Assembly: GCA_030649205.1 (NCBI GenBank)
Contig: JAUSGE010000021.1
Location: 1-39,078, forward strand
Length of the DNA: 39,078 nucleotides
Direction of reading: 5' to 3'
Source of the DNA: a bacterium
Lineage (GTDB): Bacteria; Patescibacteriota; Patescibacteriia; Patescibacteriales; GWC2-42-12
The notes under the pieces are model-generated. The model did not search any database and had not been told where the DNA came from. It saw nothing but the letters and a program-made list of their open reading frames with translations. Shown here one piece after another: positions 8,826 to 16,435 of this stretch. Position 1 is the stretch's first letter. Each line of letters starts with the position of its first letter. Position numbers and translations under genes: made by a program.

Positions 8826-10424
8826 ATGGAAAGTCCAGTCAGAAAAAAATCCATCGCCGAACTGCTAAAGAAAAAAATCAAGTCTCGCGCCGAGCTGATG
8901 GCGGTAAAGAGAATGCTGGCTAAGAAATACGGCCAGCCGCTTTTGTCAAATTCGGAAATTTTAAAAGCCGGCGTGGATAATTTATTATTGCGCCAGATTT
9001 TGCGCAAGCGGTCGGTGCGCACCCTGTCCGGCATCGCGCCGGTAGCGGTTTTGACCAAGCCTTACCCCTGTCCGGGCCAGTGCGCTTATTGTCCGACCGA
9101 GAAAGACGTGCCGCAGAGTTATTTATCCAACGAGCCGGCCGTGATGCGCGCTATCCGCTGTAATTATGATCCATATAAGCAGGTGCAGTCGCGCCTGCGC
9201 GCTTTGGAAGCCAATGGGCATGAGCCGACTAAGGTAGAATTGATCGTGATTGGAGGAACCTGGTCGGTATTACCGGAGGAATATAAGTATTGGTATATAA
9301 CTCAATGTTTTAGGGCGGCGAATGAATATGGGAAAATAAATTATAAATCCAAAATTCTAAATTCTAAACAAATCCAAAATTCTAAATTTAAAATTATAAA
9401 CTTGAAAAATAAATTGCTGAAAGAGCAGAAAAGGAATGAAAGCGCGAAGTACAAGCTTATTGGCATCACCCTGGAGACTCGGCCTGACTATATTAATGAA
9501 CAAGAATTGTGGCAGATGCGCGAATTGGGAGCGACGCGAGTGGAGCTGGGGGTGCAGGCGATTGATGATAAAGTTTTAGCAAAAAATAAGCGCGGGCATG
9601 GCGTTTTAGAAATCGCGCGCGCCACGGAAATGCTGAAAAATTTCGGTTTTAAAGTGACTTACCATATTATGCCCGGTTTGCCCGGCGCCACAGCCAAAAA
9701 AGATTTGGCTATGTTTAAAAAATTGTTTGCTGACCAGCGGTTTCAGCCGGACCAGTTAAAATTTTATCCCACGGTAGTAACGCGCGGCAGTCTCTTGTAC
9801 CGCTGGTGGCGCGCCGGCAAATATAAGCCATATTCAGATAAAGTTTTGCAGAATTTAATTGTAGCCTGCAAAAAAGTCGTGCCGCCGTATGTGCGCATTA
9901 TCAGGCTGATCCGCGACATTCCGGGCGAGTCAATTATGGCCGGCAACCGAATCACGAATTTGCGGCAGGTGATGAAAGCGCGCGGCGTAGTTTGTAATTG
10001 TATTCGTTGCCGTGAAGTTAAGGAACTACGAATTATGAATTATGAATTACGGATTTTAAAATATAAAGCATCCAGAGGTGAAGAATATTTTTTAAGTTAT
10101 GAATCTAAAGACACTCGGTGTCCCAATGGACACCGAGTGTCCACGGGCGGAAGAGTGCTTTACGGGTTTTGCCGGTTGAGGCTGTTTTCTGGTGGCGCCA
10201 TGATTCGCGAACTGCACGTGTACGGCGAATTAGTTTCTGTGGGAGGCAATAAAAAAATTCAGCACGCGGGTTTGGGAAAAAGGTTAATGCTTGAGGCGGA
10301 AAAAATTGCCAAAAATAACGGTTTTAAAACCATGGCAATTATCTCCGGCGTGGGAGTGCGCGGCTATTACCGGAAATTAGGCTATAGACTAAAAGATAGT
10401 TATATGATAAAAAGTTTGGTATAA
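8826..10424 (+). CDS. elp3: Elp3-family tRNA uridine-34 modification enzyme (radical SAM plus acetyltransferase)
   Basis: Elp3 uses acetyl-CoA and S-adenosylmethionine to place a carboxymethyl group on C5 of wobble uridine. 532 residues. The radical-SAM cluster motif is C82-x3-C86-x2-C89 (PYPCPGQCAYCPTE), followed by QSYLSNEPAVMRA. The middle has TLETRPDY, GATRVELGVQ and YHIMPGLPG, typical of Elp3. The C-terminal GNAT domain (from about 455) has IQHAGLGKRLM (acetyl-CoA loop) and GVRGYYRKLGY. Three low-complexity or palindromic insertions lie in frame: about residues 172-194, 399-416 and 429-440. No SD at the ATG. No other Elongator subunits are nearby, as is usual for prokaryotic Elp3. Whether the insertions impair the enzyme is unknown; they fall between the core motifs. 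Confidence 0.9.
   Translation: MESPVRKKSIAELLKKKIKSRAELMAVKRMLAKKYGQPLLSNSEILKAGVDNLLLRQILRKRSVRTLSGIAPVAVLTKPYPCPGQCAYCPTEKDVPQSYLSNEPAVMRAIRCNYDPYKQVQSRLRALEANGHEPTKVELIVIGGTWSVLPEEYKYWYITQCFRAANEYGKINYKSKILNSKQIQNSKFKIINLKNKLLKEQKRNESAKYKLIGITLETRPDYINEQELWQMRELGATRVELGVQAIDDKVLAKNKRGHGVLEIARATEMLKNFGFKVTYHIMPGLPGATAKKDLAMFKKLFADQRFQPDQLKFYPTVVTRGSLLYRWWRAGKYKPYSDKVLQNLIVACKKVVPPYVRIIRLIRDIPGESIMAGNRITNLRQVMKARGVVCNCIRCREVKELRIMNYELRILKYKASRGEEYFLSYESKDTRCPNGHRVSTGGRVLYGFCRLRLFSGGAMIRELHVYGELVSVGGNKKIQHAGLGKRLMLEAEKIAKNNGFKTMAIISGVGVRGYYRKLGYRLKDSYMIKSLV
9341..9405. repeat. AT-rich degenerate short-unit repeat inside elp3
   Basis: Repeated AAATCCAAAATTCTAAA-like units, kept in frame. Similar AT-rich text occurs near 29975-30010, and a related ATGAATTATGAATTA stretch at 10022-10060, also in elp3. 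Confidence 0.6.
10110..10141. repeat. REP-like palindrome inside elp3
   Basis: Arms GACACTCGGTGTCC and GGACACCGAGTGTC (14 bp, perfect) with a CAAT loop, followed by CACGGGCGG. Same family as 18382, 19761 and 20236. It is translated here as DTRCPNGHRVS. Confidence 0.9.
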
Positions 10425-10480
10425 TATGAGTAACAAGGAGTTTGATTTTTCAAAAAATACAATTTCAGGAGGATGGAGTT

Positions 10481-11431
10481 ATGAATAGCCTAAGCCTTTT
10501 GTCGGGGACTTCAAACCTTGGTTTATCACAGGCAATCGCCAAAGATTTAGGAAAAAATTTGGTGAATGCCCAAATCGGCACTTTTAGCGATGGAGAAATT
10601 CAAGTTGAGATTCTTGAAAGTGTCCGCGAAATGGATGTTTTTGTAATACAGTCAACCTGTTTTCCGGGCGCCCATAACATGATGGAGCTTCTTATAATGC
10701 TTGATGCCTTGAAGAGAGCTTCGGCCAAAAGAATCACTGCGGTTATCCCTTATTTTGGCTTTGCTCGACAAGATAGAAAAGCGGCCCCCAGGGCGCCGAT
10801 TACGGCAAAATTAGCAGCGGATATAATTACTGCGGCCGGACCCGATCGCGTTTTAACAATAGATCTGCACGCTGGGCAAATTCAGGGGTTTTTTAACATG
10901 CCGGTGGACCATCTGTACTCCAGCAATGTTATACTTGATTATCTTCTAAAACAATATAATCAAAACAATGTAGTTGTTTCACCTGATGCCGGCGGAGTTC
11001 TACGGGTTAGATACTATGGCAAAAAATTGGACGCGAGCATAGCCCTCATGAATAAAAAGCGTGAAGCAAAAAATAAATCAGAAGTAATGGAAGTCGTTGG
11101 TGAGGTGAGCGGCATGACCGCTCTATTGGTTGATGATATGATTGATACCGGCGGTACAATTGTAAACGCGGCTAATGCTATTTTAAATAAAGGGGCAATA
11201 GAAGTAGTCGCGGCTTGCACGCATCCGGTTCTATCAGGGGAGGCGGTAAAAAAACTTGCCGATTCACGGATAAAGGAAATAATCGTTACAGATACTATTC
11301 CTTTAACTGATGAAGCCAAGGCTTGTCCGAAAATTACCGTTTTGTCGGTCAGCAAAATGCTTGCCGAGGCAGTGCGCCGGATTCATAACGGCAATTCGGT
11401 GAGTTCAATGTTTGATTATGAGGCAAAGTAA
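10481..11431 (+). CDS. prs: Ribose-phosphate pyrophosphokinase (PRPP synthetase)
   Basis: Makes PRPP from ribose 5-phosphate and ATP, the donor used by PyrE here and by purine synthesis. The ATG at 10481 is chosen because AGGAGG stands 7 bases upstream and the family N-terminus (LSLLSGTSNLGLSQAIA) begins there; an in-frame TTG at 10442 is less likely. 316 residues, the usual size. Visible motifs: the flexible-loop region YFGFARQDRKA, the Mg/ATP signature VLTIDLHAGQIQGFF, PDAGGVLRVRYY, and the PRPP-loop LLVDDMIDTGGT. It ends at its own terminator. It carries a strong SD, like the pyr and pur genes in this window. Confidence 0.95.
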   Translation: MNSLSLLSGTSNLGLSQAIAKDLGKNLVNAQIGTFSDGEIQVEILESVREMDVFVIQSTCFPGAHNMMELLIMLDALKRASAKRITAVIPYFGFARQDRKAAPRAPITAKLAADIITAAGPDRVLTIDLHAGQIQGFFNMPVDHLYSSNVILDYLLKQYNQNNVVVSPDAGGVLRVRYYGKKLDASIALMNKKREAKNKSEVMEVVGEVSGMTALLVDDMIDTGGTIVNAANAILNKGAIEVVAACTHPVLSGEAVKKLADSRIKEIIVTDTIPLTDEAKACPKITVLSVSKMLAEAVRRIHNGNSVSSMFDYEAK

Positions 11432-11440
11432 TGCCGACTC

Positions 11441-11475
11441 GGGGCGCCCTCTGCGGAAGGCGCCCCAATTTTTTT
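11441..11475 (+). terminator. Rho-independent terminator of prs
   Basis: 8-bp GC stem GGGGCGCC / GGCGCCCC, 10-base loop, then AATTTTTTT. Its last T residues are also the first bases of the next -35 box. Confidence 0.9.
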
Positions 11476-11502
11476 GACAAAACCCCTGCTTTGGCATACG
11501 AT
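11474..11502 (+). promoter_or_regulatory. Consensus-like promoter, probably leaderless, for the HAD gene
   Basis: TTGACA, 17-base spacer, TACGAT, then only 6 bases to the ATG at 11509. The start of transcription should fall on or beside the start codon, and there is no SD. Confidence 0.75.
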
Positions 11503-11508
11503 AATATC

Positions 11509-12111
11509 ATGAAAAAAGCGGTTATTTTTGATTTTGACGGCGTGATTCATGATACCTTACAGCTGGCCTATAAGATCAACCTAAAAATTTATAAAAACAT
11601 TTCTCTGGAAGAATACAAAGATTTTTTTAACGGCAATGTCTACGAGCATAAAAAAGTTACCGTAGCGGCCACGGAGAAATTTTTCGCGGCACAAAATAGA
11701 GAATTTAAAAAATTGGTAATTAAAGAGCATATAAAAGAAGGCCTGGAAAAACTGAAAAAAGATTATAAGCTGTTTATTGTCAGCTCAAATATGGGAAAAA
11801 CCCTGGACAATTATTTTAAGAATAATAAGCTAACGCATATTTTTACGGAAATTTTGGGCCGGGATTTTCATGAATCAAAGGTGGAAAAATTCAGGCACTT
11901 GATGAAAAAATATTGCCTGGCTAAAAAAGACTGCCTGTTCGTAACCGATACCTTGGGCGACATTCTGGAAGCGAATAAAATCAAGCTAAAAACCATTGCG
12001 GTTGATTATGGGTTTCATGGCCGGGAGCGGCTTAGAAGAGGCAAGCCCTTGAAAATCATTTCTGATTTTAAGGAGCTTTTGCCGGCGGTTAAAGATTATT
12101 TTAAAAAATAA
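11509..12111 (+). CDS. HAD-superfamily phosphatase (phosphoglycolate phosphatase-like)
   Basis: 200 residues from the ATG at 11509, chosen because the HAD motif I follows at once (VIFDFDGVIHDT, nucleophile Asp and acid Asp) and because a promoter ends 6 bases upstream; the open frame back to 11431 runs through the prs terminator. Motif II is IVSSN, motif III a Lys in ESKVEKF, motif IV TDTLGDILEA. A four-helix cap lies between motifs I and II, as in the Gph/beta-phosphoglucomutase group. Substrate unknown; it could be a 2-phosphoglycolate or sugar-phosphate phosphatase. Confidence 0.82.
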   Translation: MKKAVIFDFDGVIHDTLQLAYKINLKIYKNISLEEYKDFFNGNVYEHKKVTVAATEKFFAAQNREFKKLVIKEHIKEGLEKLKKDYKLFIVSSNMGKTLDNYFKNNKLTHIFTEILGRDFHESKVEKFRHLMKKYCLAKKDCLFVTDTLGDILEANKIKLKTIAVDYGFHGRERLRRGKPLKIISDFKELLPAVKDYFKK

Positions 12112-12121
12112 CGCTAACTGC

Positions 12122-12263
12122 CATTGCGAGGAGCCAGTTTCTGCCTTGTCATTCTGAACGGAGCACATTCGCTTCGCTCAGTATAAACTCCGCGCAGTGA
12201 AGAATCTATTATAGATCTTTCGCTGCGCTCAAGATGACAAATTAGTTTCAGCTCCTCGCAATG
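12122..12263. repeat. Nested dispersed repeats between the HAD gene and glyA
   Basis: An outer pair, CATTGCGAGGAGC (12122-12134) and GCTCCTCGCAATG (12251-12263), encloses an inner element from GTCATTCTGA (12148) to TCAAGATGAC (ends 12238). The inner one resembles the copy at 4227. It fills the whole intergenic space. Confidence 0.75.
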
Positions 12264-12277
12264 ACAATAAGAATTAT

Positions 12278-13525
12278 ATGTTTGATTACAAAAATTTAAG
12301 CGCGCAAGACGGCGAGGTGATGGCCGAGGTGAAAAAGGAGATGGAGCGGCAGAGCCAGGAAATGGAGCTGATCGCTTCGGAAAATTACGTGTCCAAGGCC
12401 GTGCTGGAAGCCATGGCCACGGTGCTGACCAATAAATATTCGGAAGGCACGCCGGGCCACCGCTATTACGGCGGCAATCAGGTGATAGATGAAGTGGAAA
12501 CCATCGCGGTTGAGCGCGCCAAAAAATTATTCGGCGCCGAACACGTCAATGTTCAGCCCTTGTCCGGCTCGCCGGCCAACGCGGCCGTGTACATGGCTTT
12601 TATTAAGCCCGGGGATAAAGTTTTGGGATTGCGTCTGGATCATGGCGGGCACCTGTCGCACGGCCATCCGGTAAATTTTTCCGGCATGCTGTATAATTTT
12701 TCTCAATATGAAGTGGATAGCGAGACCGGTAAGATAAATATGGATAAAGTAAGAGAGCTGGCGTTAAAAGAAAAACCCAAAATGATCGTGGCCGGCTACA
12801 GCGCTTACGCGCGCGAAGTGGAGTGGCAGAAATTTAAAGACATCGCCGATGAAGTCGGTGCTTTTACTTTCGCCGACATCGCGCACACGGCCGGATTAAT
12901 CGCGGCCGGGGAAATGGCCAATCCGGTGCCGCTGTTTGACGTGGTTTCCACTACGACTCATAAAACTTTGCGCGGCCCCAGAGGCGCCATGATTATGTGC
13001 AAAGAGCAATTCGCCAAGCAGGTGGACCGCGCGGTTTTTCCCGGCATGCAGGGCGGGCCGCATGATCACATTACCGCGGCCAAGGCCGTGGCTTTCGGCG
13101 AAGCTCTGCTCCCTGAATTTAAAGACTACGCCAAGCAGGTGATTTTAAACGCCAAAACCATGGCCGAAGAATTTATGAAACTAGGCTTTAGGATAATTTC
13201 TAACGGCACGGACAATCATTTAATGGTCGTAGACATGACCGGCAAGGGGCTGTCGGGTAAAGAAGTGGAAATAATTTTAGACAAATGCGGGATTTCCGTG
13301 TCCCGCTCCACCATTCCGAATGACCCAAATCCGCCCCTGAATCCGTCCGGCGTGCGTTTCGGCACTCCGGCCATCACCACCCGCGGCATGAAACAGGAAG
13401 AAATTAAAAAAATAGTAACCTGGATCAACGCGGCGATTGAGCAGAGAGAAGAGCCGGAGATGCTGGAAAATATTAAAAAAGAAGTCAGAGAGATGTGCTT
13501 AAGTTTCCCGATTCCTTCAATCTGA
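12278..13525 (+). CDS. glyA: Serine hydroxymethyltransferase
   Basis: PLP enzyme converting serine and tetrahydrofolate to glycine and 5,10-methylene-THF. 415 residues, full length. The PLP lysine is Lys229 in TTTHKTLRGPRGA, and other signatures are SENYVSKAVLEAM, YSEGTPGHRYYGGN, PLSGSPAN and FADIAHTAGLIAAG. No SD; the preceding 20 bases are the end of a dispersed repeat. The stop codon overlaps the folD start by one base (TGATG), so the two are translationally coupled. With FolD it supplies 10-formyl-THF for PurN encoded further along. Confidence 0.96.
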   Translation: MFDYKNLSAQDGEVMAEVKKEMERQSQEMELIASENYVSKAVLEAMATVLTNKYSEGTPGHRYYGGNQVIDEVETIAVERAKKLFGAEHVNVQPLSGSPANAAVYMAFIKPGDKVLGLRLDHGGHLSHGHPVNFSGMLYNFSQYEVDSETGKINMDKVRELALKEKPKMIVAGYSAYAREVEWQKFKDIADEVGAFTFADIAHTAGLIAAGEMANPVPLFDVVSTTTHKTLRGPRGAMIMCKEQFAKQVDRAVFPGMQGGPHDHITAAKAVAFGEALLPEFKDYAKQVILNAKTMAEEFMKLGFRIISNGTDNHLMVVDMTGKGLSGKEVEIILDKCGISVSRSTIPNDPNPPLNPSGVRFGTPAITTRGMKQEEIKKIVTWINAAIEQREEPEMLENIKKEVREMCLSFPIPSI

Positions 13526-14391
13526 TGTCTAAAATTATTGATGGCCAAGCTTTGGCCGAGAAAATTAAAGATAAAATAACCAAAGAGATTATCGGCGGTC
13601 GCCATGGCGCGGAAATTATCAACTGTCCCAGGCCCAACCTGGCGATTATTTTAATCGGCCAGCGGCCGGATTCGGAATTGTATGTCAGCCTGAAAGAGCG
13701 CGAAGCCAAAAAAGTCGGCGCGGACACGCACTTGTACAAATGCGCGGAAAATACCAGTGAGCGGGAGATTTTAGAAATGATAAAATGCTTAAATGAAGAT
13801 GAGCTGATTGACGGCATATTAGTGCAATTGCCTTTACCCGTTGGAATTGATACTGACACGATTATAATGGCGGTTGATCCGGCAAAAGACGTGGACGGTT
13901 TTCAGCCGGATAATTTGGAAAAATTATTGAGGGGTTGTGATAACGCCGAAGTAATGCCGCCGGTTTTTGCGGCGATACTGGAGATGCTCAAAAGCATTAA
14001 TTATAAAATAAAAAATAAACAGGTTTGCGTAATTTCCAATTCGGATATTTTCGGTAAAAGTTTGGCGCATGTGTTAACTTGCCGCGGCGCTAAAGTTTTG
14101 GTGGTTAAGGCTGATGATGAAAATCTGATTAAACATGCCAGACAGGCTGACGTTTTAATCACGGCCGTTGGCCAGCCGAAGTTTATAAAAAAGGACATGA
14201 TAAAGCCGGACGCGGTGATTATTGATATTGGCATTGCCAGGCAAGACGGCAAAACCGTGGGCGACGTGGATTTTGAAGATATTGAAGATAAAGTTAGCTA
14301 CATCACGCCGGTGCCGGGCGGGGTCGGCCCCTTAACTATCGCCATGGCGCTAAAAAATACGCTGGAGATTTTCAGGAAAAGGCATTGTTGA
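13525..14391 (+). CDS. folD: Bifunctional methylene-THF dehydrogenase / methenyl-THF cyclohydrolase
   Basis: Oxidises 5,10-methylene-THF and hydrolyses it to 10-formyl-THF. The ATG at 13525 overlaps the glyA stop and begins the usual N-terminus (SKIIDGQALAEKIKDKI), so an upstream in-frame TTG at 13495 is rejected. 288 residues. Motifs: YVSLKEREAKKVG with the catalytic Lys, GILVQLPLP, DVDGFQPDN, the NAD(P) turn SNSDIFGKSLAHVL (usually G/S-R-S-x-x-V-G-x-P; here somewhat diverged), and ITPVPGGVGPLT. Second gene of the glyA-folD pair. Confidence 0.94.
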   Translation: MSKIIDGQALAEKIKDKITKEIIGGRHGAEIINCPRPNLAIILIGQRPDSELYVSLKEREAKKVGADTHLYKCAENTSEREILEMIKCLNEDELIDGILVQLPLPVGIDTDTIIMAVDPAKDVDGFQPDNLEKLLRGCDNAEVMPPVFAAILEMLKSINYKIKNKQVCVISNSDIFGKSLAHVLTCRGAKVLVVKADDENLIKHARQADVLITAVGQPKFIKKDMIKPDAVIIDIGIARQDGKTVGDVDFEDIEDKVSYITPVPGGVGPLTIAMALKNTLEIFRKRHC

Positions 14392-14424
14392 CTAAAATCA
14401 GGCGTTAGCTTAAGATGTAAAAAT

Positions 14425-14456
14425 CCAAGGAGTAAATTCCTGGTTTTATTTTTTTA
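14425..14456 (+). terminator. Possible weak terminator after folD
   Basis: CCAAGGA...TCCTGG short imperfect stem followed by TTTTATTTTTTTA. Confidence 0.5.
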
Positions 14457-14458
14457 TA

Positions 14459-14570
14459 TGTCATTGCGGGCTTGACCTCGTCATCGCTACGCGAGATCTG
14501 GCGAAGCCACGACAATCCATAAACTTGTTTAGTGCGATGAATTCTGGATTCCCGCCTGCGCGGGAATGAC
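14459..14570. repeat. Composite dispersed repeats upstream of pyrF
   Basis: Begins GTCATTGCGGGC and ends with TTCTGGATTCCCGCC... GGGAATGAC (14542-14570), which is repeated base for base at 34391-34419. No ORF is supported here. Confidence 0.7.
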
Positions 14571-14707
14571 AGAATCAAATGGGTCTTTAAAAACTTATTC
14601 TGAAAAGGGAGGAGGTGAAAAAGGCAGTTTAGGTTTAAATTCTGTTTGGCCGTAAAACTATCCCGGTACTTTTACCGGAAAAATTCAAGTGAAAGGAGTT
14701 CGGAATT
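14571..14707 (+). promoter_or_regulatory. Leader region of pyrF with a hairpin and strong SD
   Basis: Contains a CCGGTA-CTTT-TACCGG hairpin (14663-14678) and the SD AAAGGAG (14692-14698) 9 bases before the ATG. A second purine-rich GGGAGGAGG (14610-14618) has no good start after it. No clear -35/-10 pair and no U-tract after the hairpin, so an attenuator cannot be claimed. Confidence 0.4.
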
Positions 14708-15433
14708 ATGTCTATTATTAATGGAAATAAAACTGTTATCGTGGCAGCGGATGTGGAAGGTGTGGGAAAATACCAAAATCTTTTAACCGCAACAAAAGAT
14801 GTCAAGGGAATTGGCGCTTTCAAGCTCGGTATCCTATTGGGTCTTGAGGGAATAAGGATAGCCACCATTGAGTTAAGGCAGAAATTTGGGGCTGATTTTC
14901 CGGTTATCTACGACCATCAAAAGGCAGGCAATGACATACCGGAAATGGGCGGTCCGTTTGCCAGAAAATTGAAGAATGCCGGAGTGAATGCGGCGATAAT
15001 TTTTCCCTTCGCCGGGCCTACAACCCAGAGAGAATGGACCAAAGCTTTGCAGGGAGAGGGACTGGCTGTTCTGACCGGAGGCATAATGACGCATCCTACT
15101 TTTCTGGAGAGCGAGGGCGGATATATTTCTGATGAAGCGCCCGAAAAAATCATTAAACTCGCTATTGAATTGGGAGTGACAGATTTCATCGCCCCAGGAA
15201 ACAAGGTGCCATGGGTAGAAAAAATTAGAGCTTGGGGAGAAGAAGCATTGGGCGCGGACGGTTTTACGATCAACGCACCCGGCTTTATCAAGCAGGGAGG
15301 AGTATTGTCCGATTGCGCCAAAGTCGCTGGCAAACGCTGGAACGCCATCATTGGTACAGCCATCTATGGCAAGTCAACCGTAGAAGAAATGCGCCAGGCG
15401 GCCGTTGATCTTACTGCGAATATGGCAGTTTAG
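14708..15433 (+). CDS. pyrF: Orotidine 5'-phosphate decarboxylase
   Basis: Last step of UMP synthesis: decarboxylates OMP. 241 residues forming a TIM barrel. The catalytic D-x-K-x-x-D motif appears as YDHQKAGNDIP, and the phosphate-binding end has NAPGFIKQGG and IIGTAIYGKSTVEEM. The early strand VIVAADVEG corresponds to the substrate-binding Asp strand. SD AAAGGAG with good spacing. Next to pyrE, which strongly supports the assignment; alternative barrel decarboxylases of the same superfamily are less likely in this context. Confidence 0.88.
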   Translation: MSIINGNKTVIVAADVEGVGKYQNLLTATKDVKGIGAFKLGILLGLEGIRIATIELRQKFGADFPVIYDHQKAGNDIPEMGGPFARKLKNAGVNAAIIFPFAGPTTQREWTKALQGEGLAVLTGGIMTHPTFLESEGGYISDEAPEKIIKLAIELGVTDFIAPGNKVPWVEKIRAWGEEALGADGFTINAPGFIKQGGVLSDCAKVAGKRWNAIIGTAIYGKSTVEEMRQAAVDLTANMAV

Positions 15434-15452
15434 CTAACTCCCAAAAATAACG

Positions 15453-15474
15453 GGGGCAATGTCTAAATTGCCCC
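15453..15474 (+). other. Intercistronic hairpin between pyrF and pyrE
   Basis: GGGGCAAT-GTCTAA-ATTGCCCC, a perfect 8-bp stem without a U-tract, 19 bases after the pyrF stop. It could modulate expression or message stability between the two genes. Confidence 0.6.
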
Positions 15475-15511
15475 TGCTCCTACAAAATGATTTTTAAGAG
15501 GAGAAAGTAAA

Positions 15512-16183
15512 ATGCTGTTTGAAATAAAAAAAATACTTTCGTTGAGGATCTATGAATTAGGCGGAATTCTATTTGATGTGAATGGTTTTAAATTTAATCT
15601 GCATGCTGAACACCCGGAAGCTCCATTAAGCCCCAATTATGTTGACCTTCGCGGCATATTCCGAAACTGCGGAATGAGGAAAATGATCGCCGGGTTGATG
15701 ATGCCTCAAGTCATGGAAATGAGGCCAGACCGTTTGGTTGATTTGCCAGAATCAGCTACCCCTCTAATTGCCACTCTATCTGATATGACAGGGATTGAGA
15801 TGATCTCATTAAGATCGGAAGCACTGAAAGGCGAAGCCAAGAGCCATGGGGCGAAAAAAATAATCAATGGTGATTTTACAGAGGGACAGACCTGTCTCTT
15901 GATAGACGACGTGGTATCAAGCTTCGCTTTTACAAAATTTAAAGCCATTCCTATTCTGCGCTCCCTCGGCCTTAAACTTCTGCCAACGGTTTGCGTAGTT
16001 ATTGATCGCGAGGAAGGAGGCAAAGAAAAGCTGGCCAAAGAAGGTTTTGAATTGAAAAGCTTGCTCGGCTTGCATTCAGATATTACTGAATATTGTATCA
16101 ATGCCAGCTTGATACCTGAGAAGATTCATCGGATGTCAGTTAAATTTGCCAAAGCGGCGAAAAAATATTCGCTTGAGAGCTAA
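15512..16183 (+). CDS. pyrE: Orotate phosphoribosyltransferase
   Basis: Joins orotate to PRPP to give OMP. 223 residues, usual size. The catalytic-loop segment is SLRSEALKGEAKSHG (equivalent of the RKEAKxHG motif) and the PRPP-binding strand is QTCLLIDDVVSS. The loop after it is unusual: the common T-T-G-G/S turn is replaced by SSFAFTK (see findings). SD AGAGGAGA. Placed between pyrF and pyrKD and closed by a terminator. A role in another PRTase reaction is possible, but the context favours orotate. Confidence 0.85.
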   Translation: MLFEIKKILSLRIYELGGILFDVNGFKFNLHAEHPEAPLSPNYVDLRGIFRNCGMRKMIAGLMMPQVMEMRPDRLVDLPESATPLIATLSDMTGIEMISLRSEALKGEAKSHGAKKIINGDFTEGQTCLLIDDVVSSFAFTKFKAIPILRSLGLKLLPTVCVVIDREEGGKEKLAKEGFELKSLLGLHSDITEYCINASLIPEKIHRMSVKFAKAAKKYSLES

Positions 16184-16235
16184 TTAAACTGGCACAGAAG
16201 AGAGTAAAGACTGTTTTTATAAACTTTTTTCCATC

Positions 16236-16270
16236 AGGGGGGATGCTTACGAGCGCCCCCTATTATTTTT
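16236..16270 (+). terminator. Terminator after pyrE
   Basis: AGGGGG / CCCCCT stem with a 14-base loop, followed by ATTATTTTTT. Confidence 0.8.
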
Positions 16271-16277
16271 TAAAAAT

Positions 16278-16306
16278 TTGACACGCGTAATATATCAAAG
16301 TAAGAT
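16278..16306 (+). promoter_or_regulatory. Promoter of pyrKD
   Basis: TTGACA, 17-base spacer, TAAGAT. The predicted start near 16313 gives a leader of about 120 bases containing repeat remnants and an SD. Confidence 0.75.
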
Positions 16307-16336
16307 GAGTTTAAGAAAAAAATTTTCTGGATTGCT

Positions 16337-16392
16337 CCTCGGCGCCGACCTCGGCGCCGAAAAGGAAAACGGGGAGCCTGCGCGGGAATGAC
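16337..16392. repeat. Repeat remnants in the pyrKD leader
   Basis: CTCGGCGCCGA twice in tandem (from 16337 and 16348), each centred on GGCGCC, then GCCTGCGCGGGAATGAC (16376-16392), the truncated end of the 14541/34391 repeat. Confidence 0.6.
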
Positions 16393-16435
16393 AAAAAATG
16401 GTGGTAATGACAAAAATATATTAAAGGAGGGAAAA

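Noticed and set aside
3238-13525. Recoding of UGA as Gly, as in some CPR lineages
   Set aside because: trpS, glyA and the methyltransferase end in UGA at the expected place, and no in-frame UGA is needed anywhere.
13495-13525. Earlier folD start at 13495
   Set aside because: It would lie entirely inside glyA; the ATG at 13525 overlaps the glyA stop by one base and matches the family N-terminus.
14608-14631. GTG-started leader peptide before pyrF
   Set aside because: The SD would touch the GTG with no spacing, and the ORF has only five codons.
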